Below are positions 1-8,868 of a stretch of DNA of 64,000 bases, piece by piece. The DNA is from JAAXIE01 sp965204245. Its GTDB lineage: Bacteria; Chloroflexota; Dehalococcoidia; Lucifugimonadales; JAAXIE01. Both the position numbers and the translations under genes were made by a program. Positions within the stretch are counted from its first letter, which is position 1; each line of letters starts with the position of its first letter. The stretch covers positions 1-64,000 of the forward strand of contig CBDBED010000012.1 in assembly GCA_965204245.1 (NCBI GenBank), in the 5' to 3' direction. A model generated the notes under the pieces. It was given only the letters and a program-made list of their open reading frames with translations. It was not told where the DNA came from and ran no database searches.

Positions 1-2037
1 AATCGTCGCCCCGATGCCTTGGGCTATAGCCCCAATGGCTTGTCCGTGAACAATCAGGGGATTGATCACATGCCCCACATCCTCCACCACCACGTACTTC
101 TGTACCTCCAGCTTGCCCGTCTCAATATCAATCGCCACTTGGCAGGCATGTGTACCGTACGGGAAGGACTCATGCCCAAGATGGAACGTAGCCGTGGCCT
201 CCAGCCCCATCTCGCCTTGGTTGTACTGCGAGGTGGGCGACGCCAACTGAAGGGCCTGTCCCAAGTCCATTAGCGGCCCCTCAATGTCGGACCCACGGCG
301 CACCACGCTGCCCTGAACGAACTCCAACTCCGAGGGATCTACATCCAGATAACCGGCAGCAAGACGCAGCACCTTCTTCTGAAGTTCCTGGGCCGCCATG
401 TAGAGAGCGTTACCGGCCATCACAGTGGCACGGCTGGCAAAAGTGCCCCCTCCATAGGGCATGAAGTCCGTATTCCCGTGGTATATGGTCACATACTCCA
501 GGGGGACACCCAGACCGTCGGCGCATATCTGGGCCATGGTCGTCTCATGGCCCTGCCCCAAGGTGGCAACCCCAAGGTAGACCGCCACCTGTCGCGGCCC
601 ATTCACAACCACCCGCGCCCCCTCGTAGCTGGGCCCGGTCCCCGTGCTCTTCACGAAACAGGCGACGCCAACGCCCGTATACCGACCATCTTCCTGCCTG
701 CCAGTGGCCCCCTTGATGCCGTCATAACCGATAGCGCTCAGGGCCTCGGTAAGCACTTGGGGATAGTTGCCGCTGTCGTAGACCATCTCCGCCATCCCCG
801 GGCGGGTGACTCCGACGGTATGTGGCATGTCCGAAGGCTGCAGCATATTCTTCCGACGCAACTCAGTGGGGTCAATGCCCAAGTCCGCAGCGACCACATC
901 CAGCATGCGCTCCCGGAAATAGCAGGACTCGTAGCGCCCTGGTGCGCTGAAAGTGCCCATGCCAGTCTTGTTGGTCAGCAGGCAGACCACCTGCCACTGG
1001 TAGTTGGGTATGCGGTAGGGCCCCATGAGCAGACCGCCAGTCGACATCGGTATGAACGCTCCATGGGTGCGCACATACCCGCCCAAGGCCCCCAGTATCC
1101 GCGCCTTCATCCCCAGCAGGGTGCCATCGTTCTTAGCCGAGATCTCAATCTCGCAGACATGCTCCCGGGAGTGGTTTGAACCCAGAAGGTGCTCCCGCCG
1201 GTCTTCCATCCACTTCACCGGGCGACCCAGTTTCATGGAGGCAAAGGGAACCAGGAAGTTCTCCGGATAGAACTCACCCCGCACGCCGAAACCACCACCA
1301 ACGTCGGGCTCCACATAGTGGATACGGTGCTCCGGCATTTGCAACAGGCGCGACAGCACCCCCCGGTTGAAGTGGGGCACCTTGGTCTCGCCCCATACCG
1401 TAAGCTCGTCTCGACCCACGTCGTAAGACGCCATCAGCCCGCGGGTCTCCATCGGATTCCCCGTATGGCGGTGCACGCGGAACCGCTCCTTGCGGGTGTA
1501 ATCGGCAGTGCTGGCGGCCTCGTCGTAGTCGCCGATATTCATGGTGTAGTCCACCACCGAATTGCTCCCATGCTCCTCAAACAGCAGGGACTCACCCTTC
1601 AACGAGTCTTCCACATCCACCACTGGAGGCAGAGGCTCGTAGCGAACATCTATGAGGTCCAGGGCATCCTCAGCCAACGGGCGGCTTTCAGCCACCACCA
1701 CTGCCACCGCCTCGCCCACGAAGCGCACCTTGTCGCTGGCCAGCGGGTACTGCAGGAAGGGTTCCAACTCCGGATTGGTGCTGACCCGGATGGGTATGCG
1801 CCTCGGCTCTACTGTGTCGGCTATATCTTGAAACGTGAACATCGCCACCACACCGGGTAACTCCAACGCCTTGCTCGAATCTATCGAGAGTATGCGGGCA
1901 TGAGGATGTGGGCTGCGCATGATGGCTGCGTGCAGCAGGTGATGTGCCTTTATGTCATCGGTGTAGGTGGCCTTGCCCGTGAGGAACCGTATGTCCTCTT
2001 TGCGGGTGATGGAGGCGCCAATGTAGCTCTGCACCAT
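1..2037 (-). CDS. Xanthine dehydrogenase-family molybdopterin-binding subunit (3' end outside window)
   Basis: This is the large, molybdenum-cofactor-binding subunit of a molybdenum hydroxylase (xanthine dehydrogenase / CO dehydrogenase CoxL superfamily), which hydroxylates a carbon of an organic substrate using water. The ATG at 2037 gives an N-terminus reading MVQSYIGASITRKEDIRFLTG, the aldehyde-oxidase a/b hammerhead start. The frame stays open to base 1, about 679 codons. By colinearity with the complete paralogue at 11546-13906, about 100 C-terminal residues are missing, including the conserved catalytic Glu region. The 2Fe-2S and FAD subunits that usually accompany this protein are not next to it. 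It is divergent from the LLM oxidoreductase at 2172. Family is certain; the substrate cannot be told. Confidence 0.9.
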   Translation of the reverse strand, partial: MVQSYIGASITRKEDIRFLTGKATYTDDIKAHHLLHAAIMRSPHPHARILSIDSSKALELPGVVAMFTFQDIADTVEPRRIPIRVSTNPELEPFLQYPLASDKVRFVGEAVAVVVAESRPLAEDALDLIDVRYEPLPPVVDVEDSLKGESLLFEEHGSNSVVDYTMNIGDYDEAASTADYTRKERFRVHRHTGNPMETRGLMASYDVGRDELTVWGETKVPHFNRGVLSRLLQMPEHRIHYVEPDVGGGFGVRGEFYPENFLVPFASMKLGRPVKWMEDRREHLLGSNHSREHVCEIEISAKNDGTLLGMKARILGALGGYVRTHGAFIPMSTGGLLMGPYRIPNYQWQVVCLLTNKTGMGTFSAPGRYESCYFRERMLDVVAADLGIDPTELRRKNMLQPSDMPHTVGVTRPGMAEMVYDSGNYPQVLTEALSAIGYDGIKGATGRQEDGRYTGVGVACFVKSTGTGPSYEGARVVVNGPRQVAVYLGVATLGQGHETTMAQICADGLGVPLEYVTIYHGNTDFMPYGGGTFASRATVMAGNALYMAAQELQKKVLRLAAGYLDVDPSELEFVQGSVVRRGSDIEGPLMDLGQALQLASPTSQYNQGEMGLEATATFHLGHESFPYGTHACQVAIDIETGKLEVQKYVVVEDVGHVINPLIVHGQAIGAIAQGIGATI

Positions 2038-2171
2038 GACCCTCTCCTTGAAAAAGGAATTGCTCCAAGGCATCCCTGCGGGGAGACTTAGTATAACAAC
2101 ATATGCGGTTGTTAACCGGGCGCTGCCCGCCCATAATGGGCGTCTCGTTACCAGCAGCAGGGAGGCACCGG

Positions 2172-3221
2172 ATGCGCTTTGGCCACTTCTTCTATCCCAT
2201 GATCTTCGACGACTCCAACGATGCTGCCGCCATCGACGAGTGCATGTTCGAGGCCGAACTTGTCGAGGAGTTGGGGTTCGACGCCATCTGGTTCGCCGAG
2301 CATCATTTCACTGGTGAAGTGGTATACGGGGACCCCTTGTTGCTGGCCGCAGCCATGGCCGCCCGCACAAAGCGGGTACAATTGGGATTCGGCATCGTCG
2401 AGATGGCCCTGCACCACCCCGTGCGCCTCGCTATCCAGACCGCCGTCCTGGACAACCTCAGCCACGGACGCCTCATCGTGGGCACTGGCCGCGGTGCAAC
2501 CTACAACACCTTCGAATATGTCGGCTTCGGCACCACCCCGGCCCAAGGCGTGGAGCAACTCCGGGAGGCGGAAGACCTTCTCATAACCGCTTGGACCAAA
2601 GACGAAGTCTACTACAACGGCAAGTACTGGCAGGTCTCTTTCCCCTCTGTCCGTCCCCGGCCCTACCAGAAGCCCCATCCGCCCTTGCCTAGGGCCTGCA
2701 TCGACGACAACAACATCATGGAGATGGCCCGCGCTGGCCGGCCGCTTCTGTACCGAGGCCGCGCCAATAGCGGCTTAGCTCGAGTATTCAATCTGTACGC
2801 CGACACGGCAAGTGAGGCTGGCTTTTCCGACCAGGAGGTCGAGAATCTTCTAGACCAGTGTTGGGTATGGCGCGAAGCCTACCTAGCGGAAAACGACAAC
2901 CAAGCCCTCGACGAATTCATCCCCGCCTTCGTAGGCGCCACCGAGCACCTTATAAGCATCCAGGAACGCTGGAACCCCAAGGACATCGCCATGCCCTCCC
3001 AGACCGTCCCCCTCGACCGCGACGGCTACGGCGCCGAACCCGACCCCGAAAGCCCGCAGCAACTCGTAGGCTCACCACGCCGAGTAGCAGAGCAAATCGC
3101 CGCCCTCCGCGACGCCGGCGTCCGCAACCTGATGCTCACTCACCGCAGCCTCATGCCCCGCGAGAAGATGGTGGCATCGCTGCGCATGCTCAGCGAGCAG
3201 GTCGCCCCCAAGTTTCGATAG
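2172..3221 (+). CDS. LLM-class flavin-dependent oxidoreductase (bacterial luciferase-like)
   Basis: A TIM-barrel flavin monooxygenase of the luciferase-like superfamily; these use FMNH2 or F420 to oxidise or reduce small organic molecules. The start MRFGHFFYPMIFDD is preceded by GGAGG at 2161-2165. An upstream in-frame ATG at 2103 would add 23 residues of non-homologous character and was rejected. The family motif WFAEHHF is near residue 42, and LSHGRLIVGTGRG near 100 is the flavin-phosphate-binding strand. At 349 residues it has normal family length. It is divergent from the molybdenum hydroxylase upstream with a 134-bp intergenic region that must hold both promoters. Substrate and cofactor choice (FMN or F420) are not determinable here. 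Confidence 0.9.
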   Translation: MRFGHFFYPMIFDDSNDAAAIDECMFEAELVEELGFDAIWFAEHHFTGEVVYGDPLLLAAAMAARTKRVQLGFGIVEMALHHPVRLAIQTAVLDNLSHGRLIVGTGRGATYNTFEYVGFGTTPAQGVEQLREAEDLLITAWTKDEVYYNGKYWQVSFPSVRPRPYQKPHPPLPRACIDDNNIMEMARAGRPLLYRGRANSGLARVFNLYADTASEAGFSDQEVENLLDQCWVWREAYLAENDNQALDEFIPAFVGATEHLISIQERWNPKDIAMPSQTVPLDRDGYGAEPDPESPQQLVGSPRRVAEQIAALRDAGVRNLMLTHRSLMPREKMVASLRMLSEQVAPKFR

Positions 3222-3313
3222 GGCTTGTGTTAGGGCGCGATTGCGTGGTGCGATGGGGCAGCGTATGGTAAGCGTGACGGGGCGGGATTTCAGAGGGTGA
3301 AGGAGGAGGAGGA

Positions 3314-3562
3314 GTGAGCCTCAACATCACAGACGAAGAGACGTGCAGGTTGGCCAATGAGTTAGCCCAACTCACAGGCGAAACTGTGACCGACGCGGTT
3401 ACAGTCGCCCTGAGGGAGCGTTTGGAGCGTCGGCGGGAAATTCACGAACGCCTACAAAGCATGCGCGCCATCTCGAAGCGCACAGCTGAGATGCTGCGCG
3501 AAGCGGGCCCACCAATTGACCACGGCGAGTTCCTCTACGATGAGTGGGGATTGCCAAAGTGA
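3314..3562 (+). CDS. vapB: VapB-type antitoxin (Rv0623/PSK-like family)
   Basis: A small antitoxin that probably binds DNA as a ribbon-helix-helix dimer and neutralises the VapC RNase encoded next. The GTG start follows a purine-rich GGAGGAGGAGGA tract. The N-terminal part (LNITDEETCRLANELAQLTGETVTDAVTVALRERLERR) is typical of the PSK/Rv0623 VapB family. The C-terminal tail (HGEFLYDEWGLPK) fits the usual toxin-groove-binding extension with acidic and aromatic residues. The 82 residues match family length. The stop codon overlaps the chosen start of vapC, so the two are translationally coupled. Such pairs autoregulate through a promoter upstream; I see no clear operator in the 92 bp before it. 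Confidence 0.88.
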   Translation: MSLNITDEETCRLANELAQLTGETVTDAVTVALRERLERRREIHERLQSMRAISKRTAEMLREAGPPIDHGEFLYDEWGLPK

Positions 3563-3945
3563 TCGCAGACACTTCGGCAGTTATGGCAGTGCTATTCGGT
3601 GAGAATGACGCAGACTTGTACGAACAGGCAATATCGGAGGCTCCGCATTGCCGCATGTCTGCCGCGAACTTCCTTGAAGCGGCTATAGTACTGGAAAGCC
3701 GCCGGGGAATCGCAGCCGGAAACCAACTCGATGCCTATGTGGAAGAGGCGGGGATTGTGCTGGAACCGGTCACGGTGGAGCAGGCTAATACTGCGCGTCA
3801 GGCTTGGAGGCGCTTCGGAAGAGGCAATCACCCAGCGGGGCTAAACTTCGGCGACTGCTTCGCCTACGCCTTGGCCGAGGTCACGGGAGAGCCTCTGCTG
3901 TACAAAGGCAGCGATTTCGCCCTGACAGACGTCCACTCTGCCTAA
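3559..3945 (+). CDS. vapC: VapC-type PIN-domain ribonuclease toxin
   Basis: A PIN-domain endoribonuclease toxin of a type II toxin-antitoxin system; VapC family members cleave tRNA or rRNA with Mg2+. The GTG at 3559 overlaps the vapB stop as GTGA, typical for this pair. A GTG at 3544 in the same frame is an alternative giving five more residues. From the 3559 start the acidic PIN residues are all visible: Asp4 in IADTSA, Glu40 in NFLEA, Asp99 in FGDCFAYALA, and Asp119 in KGSDFALTD. The active site therefore appears intact and the toxin should be functional. Length of about 128 residues is normal. The convergent amidohydrolase begins its 3' end 30 bp downstream. Confidence 0.9.
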   Translation: MIADTSAVMAVLFGENDADLYEQAISEAPHCRMSAANFLEAAIVLESRRGIAAGNQLDAYVEEAGIVLEPVTVEQANTARQAWRRFGRGNHPAGLNFGDCFAYALAEVTGEPLLYKGSDFALTDVHSA

Positions 3946-3975
3946 CGCACACCCCGAACGCAACACCCCCTAGGA

Positions 3976-5217
3976 CTACGCGTCCTTCAGAAGCTCCTGC
4001 CTCAACTCATTTCGAGCCAGCGCCTTACCCCCTCTCAGGACCAGTGCCGGCGGCTGCTGCAGTCGCAAAACATGTTGCACGGTCGGGGCCGCCATAACAT
4101 TCAGGTCAGCCCGGCACCCTGGTGCGCAGCCGTAGTCTTCAAGGCGCATGGCCCGCGCAGCGTTGTAAGTGATGAAATCGAACACCGCGCGGATTTCATC
4201 GGGGAAGGTCATGAAGGCGGTATGGCTGAGATACGCCGCCACTTCCTGCTGGTCGTTGCGCCCAAAAGGATAATAGGGGTCATTTACGTCATCCTGGCTG
4301 GTGAAGACGTTGACCCCCTTCTGCCACATCTGCTTGACCCGGGTGATACCGCGAGGGATTGGCTCCTGATGCATCCGTCCCGATAAGGCAAGGCTGATGT
4401 GGGTGTTGGAGGAAATGCTGACCCCAGCCTCCTGTACCATATCCATCACCTTGTGGGCATGGTACTCGTCGTAGGCCGCGATAGCCTCACAGTGGCTCGC
4501 TGATACCCTGCCCTGGAAGCCCTCCGCAATCGTGCGTGCAGCCAAGTATTCCAAGGAACGGCTGTTGGGGTTCAGGGTGTCGTCCGCCAGCATGTGGATG
4601 TCTTTGTCGTACTTCTTGGCAAGGTCGAAGCAGAAATCGATATGGGCCCGCATGTCCTCATCCAAGCGCTCGTGCCAAGGGAGCCCACCCACCACATCGG
4701 CCCCCATCCGCATGCCCTCCTCCATCAACTCGGCGGTGCCCGGGTCTCGCAGGATGGCTTCTTGGGGGAAGTCGACGGCCTCAACGGGAACGACATCCCG
4801 CCACTTCTCCCGCAGTGCGATGATCCCCTCCAAGGGACGCAGGCCCCCGATGGTGTCAACGTCGGCAAATACTCGGAAGAACGTTGTGCCGTTCAGGATA
4901 CCCTCGCGAATGGCACGGCTGGCGCGGTCCACAATATCGTCAACTGTGTAGGTGCGCTTGTGCTCCCACGTGATAGCCAAGCATTCCTGGAAGCTATAGG
5001 TCTCGTTGGGACGCATCACGTCACCGAGGTTGCACTTGTCCAAGTGGGTATGGCCGTTGACGTAAGTCGGCGCCACTAAACGACCGGCAGCATCAAACTC
5101 CTCGGCAGCTTGGTCAGCGATTCGCTGTTCGACCGCAGATATCCGGTCGCCCTGGATGCCAACATCCCAAGTGCCCTGCCGGTCCAGCAGGCTGGCGTTG
5201 CGAATAATCAGGTCCAC
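3976..5217 (-). CDS. Cytosine deaminase-like metal-dependent amidohydrolase
   Basis: An amidohydrolase-superfamily enzyme closest in motif layout to cytosine deaminase and related N-ring deaminases. It starts with GTG (GGAGGGAG lies about 12 bases upstream). The metal site motif HTHLDK is near residue 56; SRSLEYLA near 220, SASHCEAIAAYDE near 240, and TSQDDVNDPYYPFG near 310 follow in the family order. The usual HxDE-like strand reads HMLADDT, so the substrate may differ from cytosine. The C-terminal part closes with the small beta-sandwich (CAPGCRADLNVM). The 413 residues fit the family. It is followed upstream on the same strand by another amidohydrolase (5302-6492), likely cotranscribed with an 84-bp gap. 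Exact substrate unknown. Confidence 0.85.
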   Translation of the reverse strand: MDLIIRNASLLDRQGTWDVGIQGDRISAVEQRIADQAAEEFDAAGRLVAPTYVNGHTHLDKCNLGDVMRPNETYSFQECLAITWEHKRTYTVDDIVDRASRAIREGILNGTTFFRVFADVDTIGGLRPLEGIIALREKWRDVVPVEAVDFPQEAILRDPGTAELMEEGMRMGADVVGGLPWHERLDEDMRAHIDFCFDLAKKYDKDIHMLADDTLNPNSRSLEYLAARTIAEGFQGRVSASHCEAIAAYDEYHAHKVMDMVQEAGVSISSNTHISLALSGRMHQEPIPRGITRVKQMWQKGVNVFTSQDDVNDPYYPFGRNDQQEVAAYLSHTAFMTFPDEIRAVFDFITYNAARAMRLEDYGCAPGCRADLNVMAAPTVQHVLRLQQPPALVLRGGKALARNELRQELLKDA

Positions 5218-5301
5218 GTTGCTTCACTCCCTCCGTTGTGCTCAGGCCCCAGGTCTCCGCTCCGTTGCGCTCAGCACAAACGGGGGAATGAGCTGCGCTA
5301 T

Positions 5302-6492
5302 CTAATTGACCTCGAAAGCATCCTCAAGGTGGAAGTACTTGATCATGTTGTCCGAGAGTATCTGCCGCTTCTCGTCCTCGGGCACATCGTAGTACAGCTT
5401 CTCGATGAAAGACTGGCTGTTGGGCCACTCGCACTCAATGTGAGGGAAGTCAGTGGCGAACATGATGTGGTCCACGCCGATATGATGCCGGTTCTCCAAG
5501 GCCACCCGCTCATACTGGATGCTGAAGTGGATGTGGTTGCGGATGTACTCGCTGGGCAGCGCCTTCAGTGGCTTGAAGCCCAACTGTGACTCGGCCCAGT
5601 GCAGATGGCGCTGATACCACAAATCGGCATGCTCCATCCAGAAGGGCACCCAGCCAAGGCGCGTCTCCGCGAAATACATCTGGAGCTTGGGGAAGCGGTC
5701 AAACACGCCCGACAACACCATCTGGGTGATGCTCAGCGCCGGCCCCATACCCTGTGAAATAATCCAGTCTAGGAAGTGGCGTCGCAGCGAGCCCAATACC
5801 TCGGGGTCGTTATTGGGATAGAGGAACGTGGGATCGTTGGCCCTTGGACCGGACCTGTCGAACTGCACATGGGCCGTCAGCGGCATGTTCATGTCCAAAG
5901 CAGCAGCCCAGAACTTGTCGTCCTCAGGTGTGGGATAGCCCTTGGCACTGGGGAAGGTGCCCAGCATTACGCCCTTCAGACCCAGCTTGGCGCAGTGCTC
6001 CATCTCCTCAATGCAGTCGTCCACGCCGGTCCAAGGCAGCACGCCCATGGTGACCAGCCGGTTGCGATTAGTGGGAGCATATTCCTCGCCCAGCCAGTCG
6101 TTGTAGGCCCTGACCATGGACTTGTAGACCTCATCGTGGCGGATGTTGCGCCACAATCCAGGCCCGGAAACCATGGCGGGGTAGAGTATCTCAGCGGACA
6201 TGCCATCGGCATCCTGTTCCCTCAAGCGCTGGTCAGGAGGCCCCGTGCCCGCCGAGTCTTCGACACGCAGACCCGTGGGCTGCCATTGCCCCTCGGCTCG
6301 CCCCGCTCGCAGGTCAAGGAAGAAAGCCTCCTGTAGAGGCCGGCCCTCAATCATCTGGGCCTGCCCGCCATTGGGCAACTCCACGGTACGCGGCGCCCGG
6401 TTGCGGTATTTCTGGGGCACCCTGTCGGTCCAGCGCTCCGGCAACACTTCGAGGTGACCATCAGCCGAGATGACTCTGCCGTTATCTGCCAT
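5302..6492 (-). CDS. Amidohydrolase-2 family protein (decarboxylase-like TIM barrel)
   Basis: A member of the amidohydrolase-related (PF04909) family, which includes ACMS and resorcylate decarboxylases as well as hydrolases. The ATG is preceded by GGGAGGAAACG. The opening ISADGHLEVLPERW provides the first metal-site His; HVQF near 220 and the terminal FATDFPHIECEWPNS near 340 provide the remaining His and Asp ligands. The 396 residues match the long SAR202/actinobacterial subgroup often found beside Rieske oxygenases and LLM enzymes. It lies between the cytosine-deaminase-like gene and a Rieske oxygenase, all on the minus strand, suggesting a ring-degradation operon. Whether it decarboxylates or hydrolyses is not visible. 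Confidence 0.85.
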   Translation of the reverse strand: MADNGRVISADGHLEVLPERWTDRVPQKYRNRAPRTVELPNGGQAQMIEGRPLQEAFFLDLRAGRAEGQWQPTGLRVEDSAGTGPPDQRLREQDADGMSAEILYPAMVSGPGLWRNIRHDEVYKSMVRAYNDWLGEEYAPTNRNRLVTMGVLPWTGVDDCIEEMEHCAKLGLKGVMLGTFPSAKGYPTPEDDKFWAAALDMNMPLTAHVQFDRSGPRANDPTFLYPNNDPEVLGSLRRHFLDWIISQGMGPALSITQMVLSGVFDRFPKLQMYFAETRLGWVPFWMEHADLWYQRHLHWAESQLGFKPLKALPSEYIRNHIHFSIQYERVALENRHHIGVDHIMFATDFPHIECEWPNSQSFIEKLYYDVPEDEKRQILSDNMIKYFHLEDAFEVN

Positions 6493-6545
6493 CGTTTCCT
6501 CCCTGTATTCGAAAGCCCGTGCTCGTCACGGGCTCTACTCGCCTT

Positions 6546-8027
6546 CTAGTCAGCTTCTACCTTGACCTTCTCAAGGGACTCGACGTGACCGTCGGCCCCA
6601 TTCTCAGATGCCTTCAGCTTCTTCCAGTCCTCTCCAGTCCGCGTCGGGGGATTGTTCGACCCATAGGCGCCCCCCAGCCTCTCGAAGTCCCGGGAGCGTC
6701 GCGCCAGATGGCGCCGGAAGAAGATGACGTTGGTGTCCAGTATGCTCAGCTTCTGCGGCAGATCATACCGCAGCCGGTCCTTCTGGAACGTCACCAAGTC
6801 TTCCCACTCATTGATCCGCTTGATGGTGTTGGGCTTCCGCCACAGGTGGTACCACAGGTCCTTGAAGCGACGACCCAGCCAAGTCCTTGGGCGCGGCCCA
6901 ATGGTGTAGCTCCATACGCGCGTCGTATCGAACGTCACGGGCACCATCCACCGCAGATGCAGGCTCATGGCAGGCTTGAAGCTCCCACCGCCCACCCGGA
7001 TGAAGGATGGAAGCTCAATGCCGTGCAGGTAATTGGGGATGCCCAACAAACTCTCCCCGCCCTTGCCCACGCCAAAGCTCGGCCTCTTGCCCTTGAGGAA
7101 CATATACCACCGGGTCTTGGGCCATGTGTCCTTGACGTTCGGGTGATACACCTCACCGAAGGACTGCTGTATGGGGTTGCTGCAGACCCGCTTCTCGTCC
7201 TCATGCACGATCTTGATGCCGCCATAGTTGGACAAACGCGGCCGCAGGAAGCCGAGGTCCTTGCTGATGATGCCGTGGAACTTGAATTTGAGCGGTGCCT
7301 TCCAACCACCGAAATGGTTGAACATCTTGCGGTGCAGGTAGGCCTCGTGATAGTCCATTCCCTGGTTCACAGGCTCGGTCCAGTTGGCATCCCAGACTGC
7401 GGTGTGGTGGAAGAAATGCACCCGGTTGTCCAGTATCTCCGGTGGCAGGTCTTCCTCTAGGGGCACGGGTTCCGTCTCGCCCATCCAGACATAGACTATC
7501 CCGCCATGCTCGGCCGTTGGGTAAAACTTGGCCCTCATCTTGCCCATCATGGGAGAGTCCGCGCTCTCGATGAGACCAGCAACGCACTCTCCAACACCGT
7601 CGAAGGTATAGCCATGGTACTCACAGGTGATCGTCCCAGGAAACAGGGACTCACCCTGTGAGAGTCGGGCGCTCCGATGGGGGCACCAGTCGAACAGGGC
7701 ATACACCTTGTCCTGCTTACCCCGGAAGAAAACGATGTCCTCCCCCAGCATCTTCACGCACACGGGCTTCTTGGCCCCCACGTCCTTCTTCAGCAGCGCG
7801 GGATACCAGTACTCCCGGAAGCCCATGGGCGGCACATAATCGAACGGCCCAATCTGCGATGCCCCCTGCGCCTCCCGCCAAGCCGCTTCCGCATCATGGG
7901 TCATCTTCGCCCCAAAGAAATACTCGTTGGAGATATGACCCGTCCCCGCCATGGCCCCGTGCCCATTGGCGTGGCTGCCATTGCCGCTGCTGCCGTTCTG
8001 AGTAACCCGGTCATTCAGGTCTACCAT
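6546..8027 (-). CDS. Rieske 2Fe-2S oxygenase, alpha-subunit-like
   Basis: A Rieske-type non-heme iron oxygenase component that would activate O2 for hydroxylation or demethylation of an organic ring. The chosen ATG (MVDLNDRVTQ) has GGGAGGTG just upstream; an open frame extends to 8132 but has no ribosome site there. Residues about 20-35 are a Gly/His/Asn-rich linker. The Rieske cluster ligands are Cys115-x-His117 (WCPHRSARL) and Cys135-x2-His138 (CEYHGYTF). A mononuclear iron site is suggested by NQGMDYHEAYLHRK near 230. It ends 53 bp upstream of the 6492 amidohydrolase start, consistent with cotranscription. No ferredoxin or reductase gene is adjacent, so electron supply must come from elsewhere. 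Confidence 0.9.
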   Translation of the reverse strand: MVDLNDRVTQNGSSGNGSHANGHGAMAGTGHISNEYFFGAKMTHDAEAAWREAQGASQIGPFDYVPPMGFREYWYPALLKKDVGAKKPVCVKMLGEDIVFFRGKQDKVYALFDWCPHRSARLSQGESLFPGTITCEYHGYTFDGVGECVAGLIESADSPMMGKMRAKFYPTAEHGGIVYVWMGETEPVPLEEDLPPEILDNRVHFFHHTAVWDANWTEPVNQGMDYHEAYLHRKMFNHFGGWKAPLKFKFHGIISKDLGFLRPRLSNYGGIKIVHEDEKRVCSNPIQQSFGEVYHPNVKDTWPKTRWYMFLKGKRPSFGVGKGGESLLGIPNYLHGIELPSFIRVGGGSFKPAMSLHLRWMVPVTFDTTRVWSYTIGPRPRTWLGRRFKDLWYHLWRKPNTIKRINEWEDLVTFQKDRLRYDLPQKLSILDTNVIFFRRHLARRSRDFERLGGAYGSNNPPTRTGEDWKKLKASENGADGHVESLEKVKVEAD

Positions 8028-8073
8028 GCTGGCACCTCCCTGAGCGAACGCTGGTTGGTTCCTTGATCGAAGG

Positions 8074-8319
8074 TCAGCCGCCGAACAAATTGCTTGCCAC
8101 AACCGCCACGATAAGGGCAATTCCGAAGCCAATCATCGTGTATTGCAGCCGGTCGATACGTCGATTGGTCTCCCGTAACCCCTCGTTGAGGTCCTGCCGG
8201 AGTTGGCGTTGGCCATCAACGAGCGCCTCCGCAATCCCTTCCAAGCGTCCGACAGCGCGCGCTATCTCCGCCGTGCTGGTGTAGTCGGTTTGTTGGCCCG
8301 CCTCCGCATCTGTCGCCAT
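8074..8319 (-). CDS. Small coiled-coil protein with C-terminal membrane anchor
   Basis: An 81-residue protein beginning MATDAEAGQQTDYTSTAEIARAV. A heptad-rich helix (residues about 18-55: GRLEGIAEALVDGQRQLRQDL and on to NRRIDRLQ) is followed by one hydrophobic segment (IGFGIALIVAVVASNLF) that reaches the C-terminus. This helix-plus-anchor plan resembles XhlA/hemolysin-like and DUF1640-like small membrane proteins, but I cannot assign a family. The open frame extends to 8442, but the ATG at 8319 begins the sensible protein. It sits 46 bp upstream of the Rieske gene on the same strand; a functional link is not evident. A similar coiled-coil protein without anchor lies at 10304-10591. Confidence 0.6.
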   Translation of the reverse strand: MATDAEAGQQTDYTSTAEIARAVGRLEGIAEALVDGQRQLRQDLNEGLRETNRRIDRLQYTMIGFGIALIVAVVASNLFGG

Positions 8320-8501
8320 TTGCTTGTTCCCTAACGAGACTTGAATACAAGCCCGCTCCGCCTGCGGCCTCTCTTCTAGATTGGCCCTACTCCATCGGGA
8401 GACCCTTTGGAAGTAGTGACAGGAACGAGTCTCGTAGGGCAACCGCAGGATACCCCGCAGCTAGTATGGTTTCAAGTCCCGAAGCGCATCGGGGACTGGC
8501 C

Positions 8502-8798
8502 TCACACCCGCCCCTTCGACCGCCTCACCCGAAAGCTCGCCTGCCCCTTCTGTTTGCGCATCCACGACAAGAAGTTGACCATTTCCGGATGGCCCTTCAA
8601 GGCATCGACCGAACTCAGTTCCTTCTCCAGAGTGGCTTCACTGAACAACGCATGAAGCTGGCGATGACAAGTGGGACAGAGCAATACCTGCGGTCCATGC
8701 TTGCCCCCACGGGCCTTGGGCACTAGATGATGGCTCGTCAGGCGGCCCACCTCCCGCTCGCATAGCTCGCAGACTCCGCCATCTCTCCGTCTGGCCAT
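8502..8798 (-). CDS. Small HNH-motif nuclease-like protein
   Basis: A 98-residue protein with the layout of a single-domain HNH nuclease. Two CxxC knuckles (Cys10/Cys13 in CELCER and Cys41/Cys44 in CPTCHRQLHALF) bracket the HNH core SHHLVPKARGGKHG at residues 22-35, which holds the His pair expected at the catalytic beta-turn. Family members are often phage- or mobile-element-derived, or have unknown cellular DNA roles. It is monocistronic. Its stop lies 180 bp from the next minus-strand gene. The motif is clear; the in vivo role is not. Confidence 0.75.
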   Translation of the reverse strand: MARRRDGGVCELCEREVGRLTSHHLVPKARGGKHGPQVLLCPTCHRQLHALFSEATLEKELSSVDALKGHPEMVNFLSWMRKQKGQASFRVRRSKGRV

Positions 8799-8868
8799 TT
8801 AGCGCGATTTTAGGCAGGTATAATCAATCAGGTCTACCCTCCACCATCTGCACTCCAAAGGAGACCCC

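Noticed and set aside
478..1860. Plus-strand frames of 220-230 codons near the left end
   Set aside because: Antisense shadows of the partial molybdenum hydroxylase gene on the minus strand.
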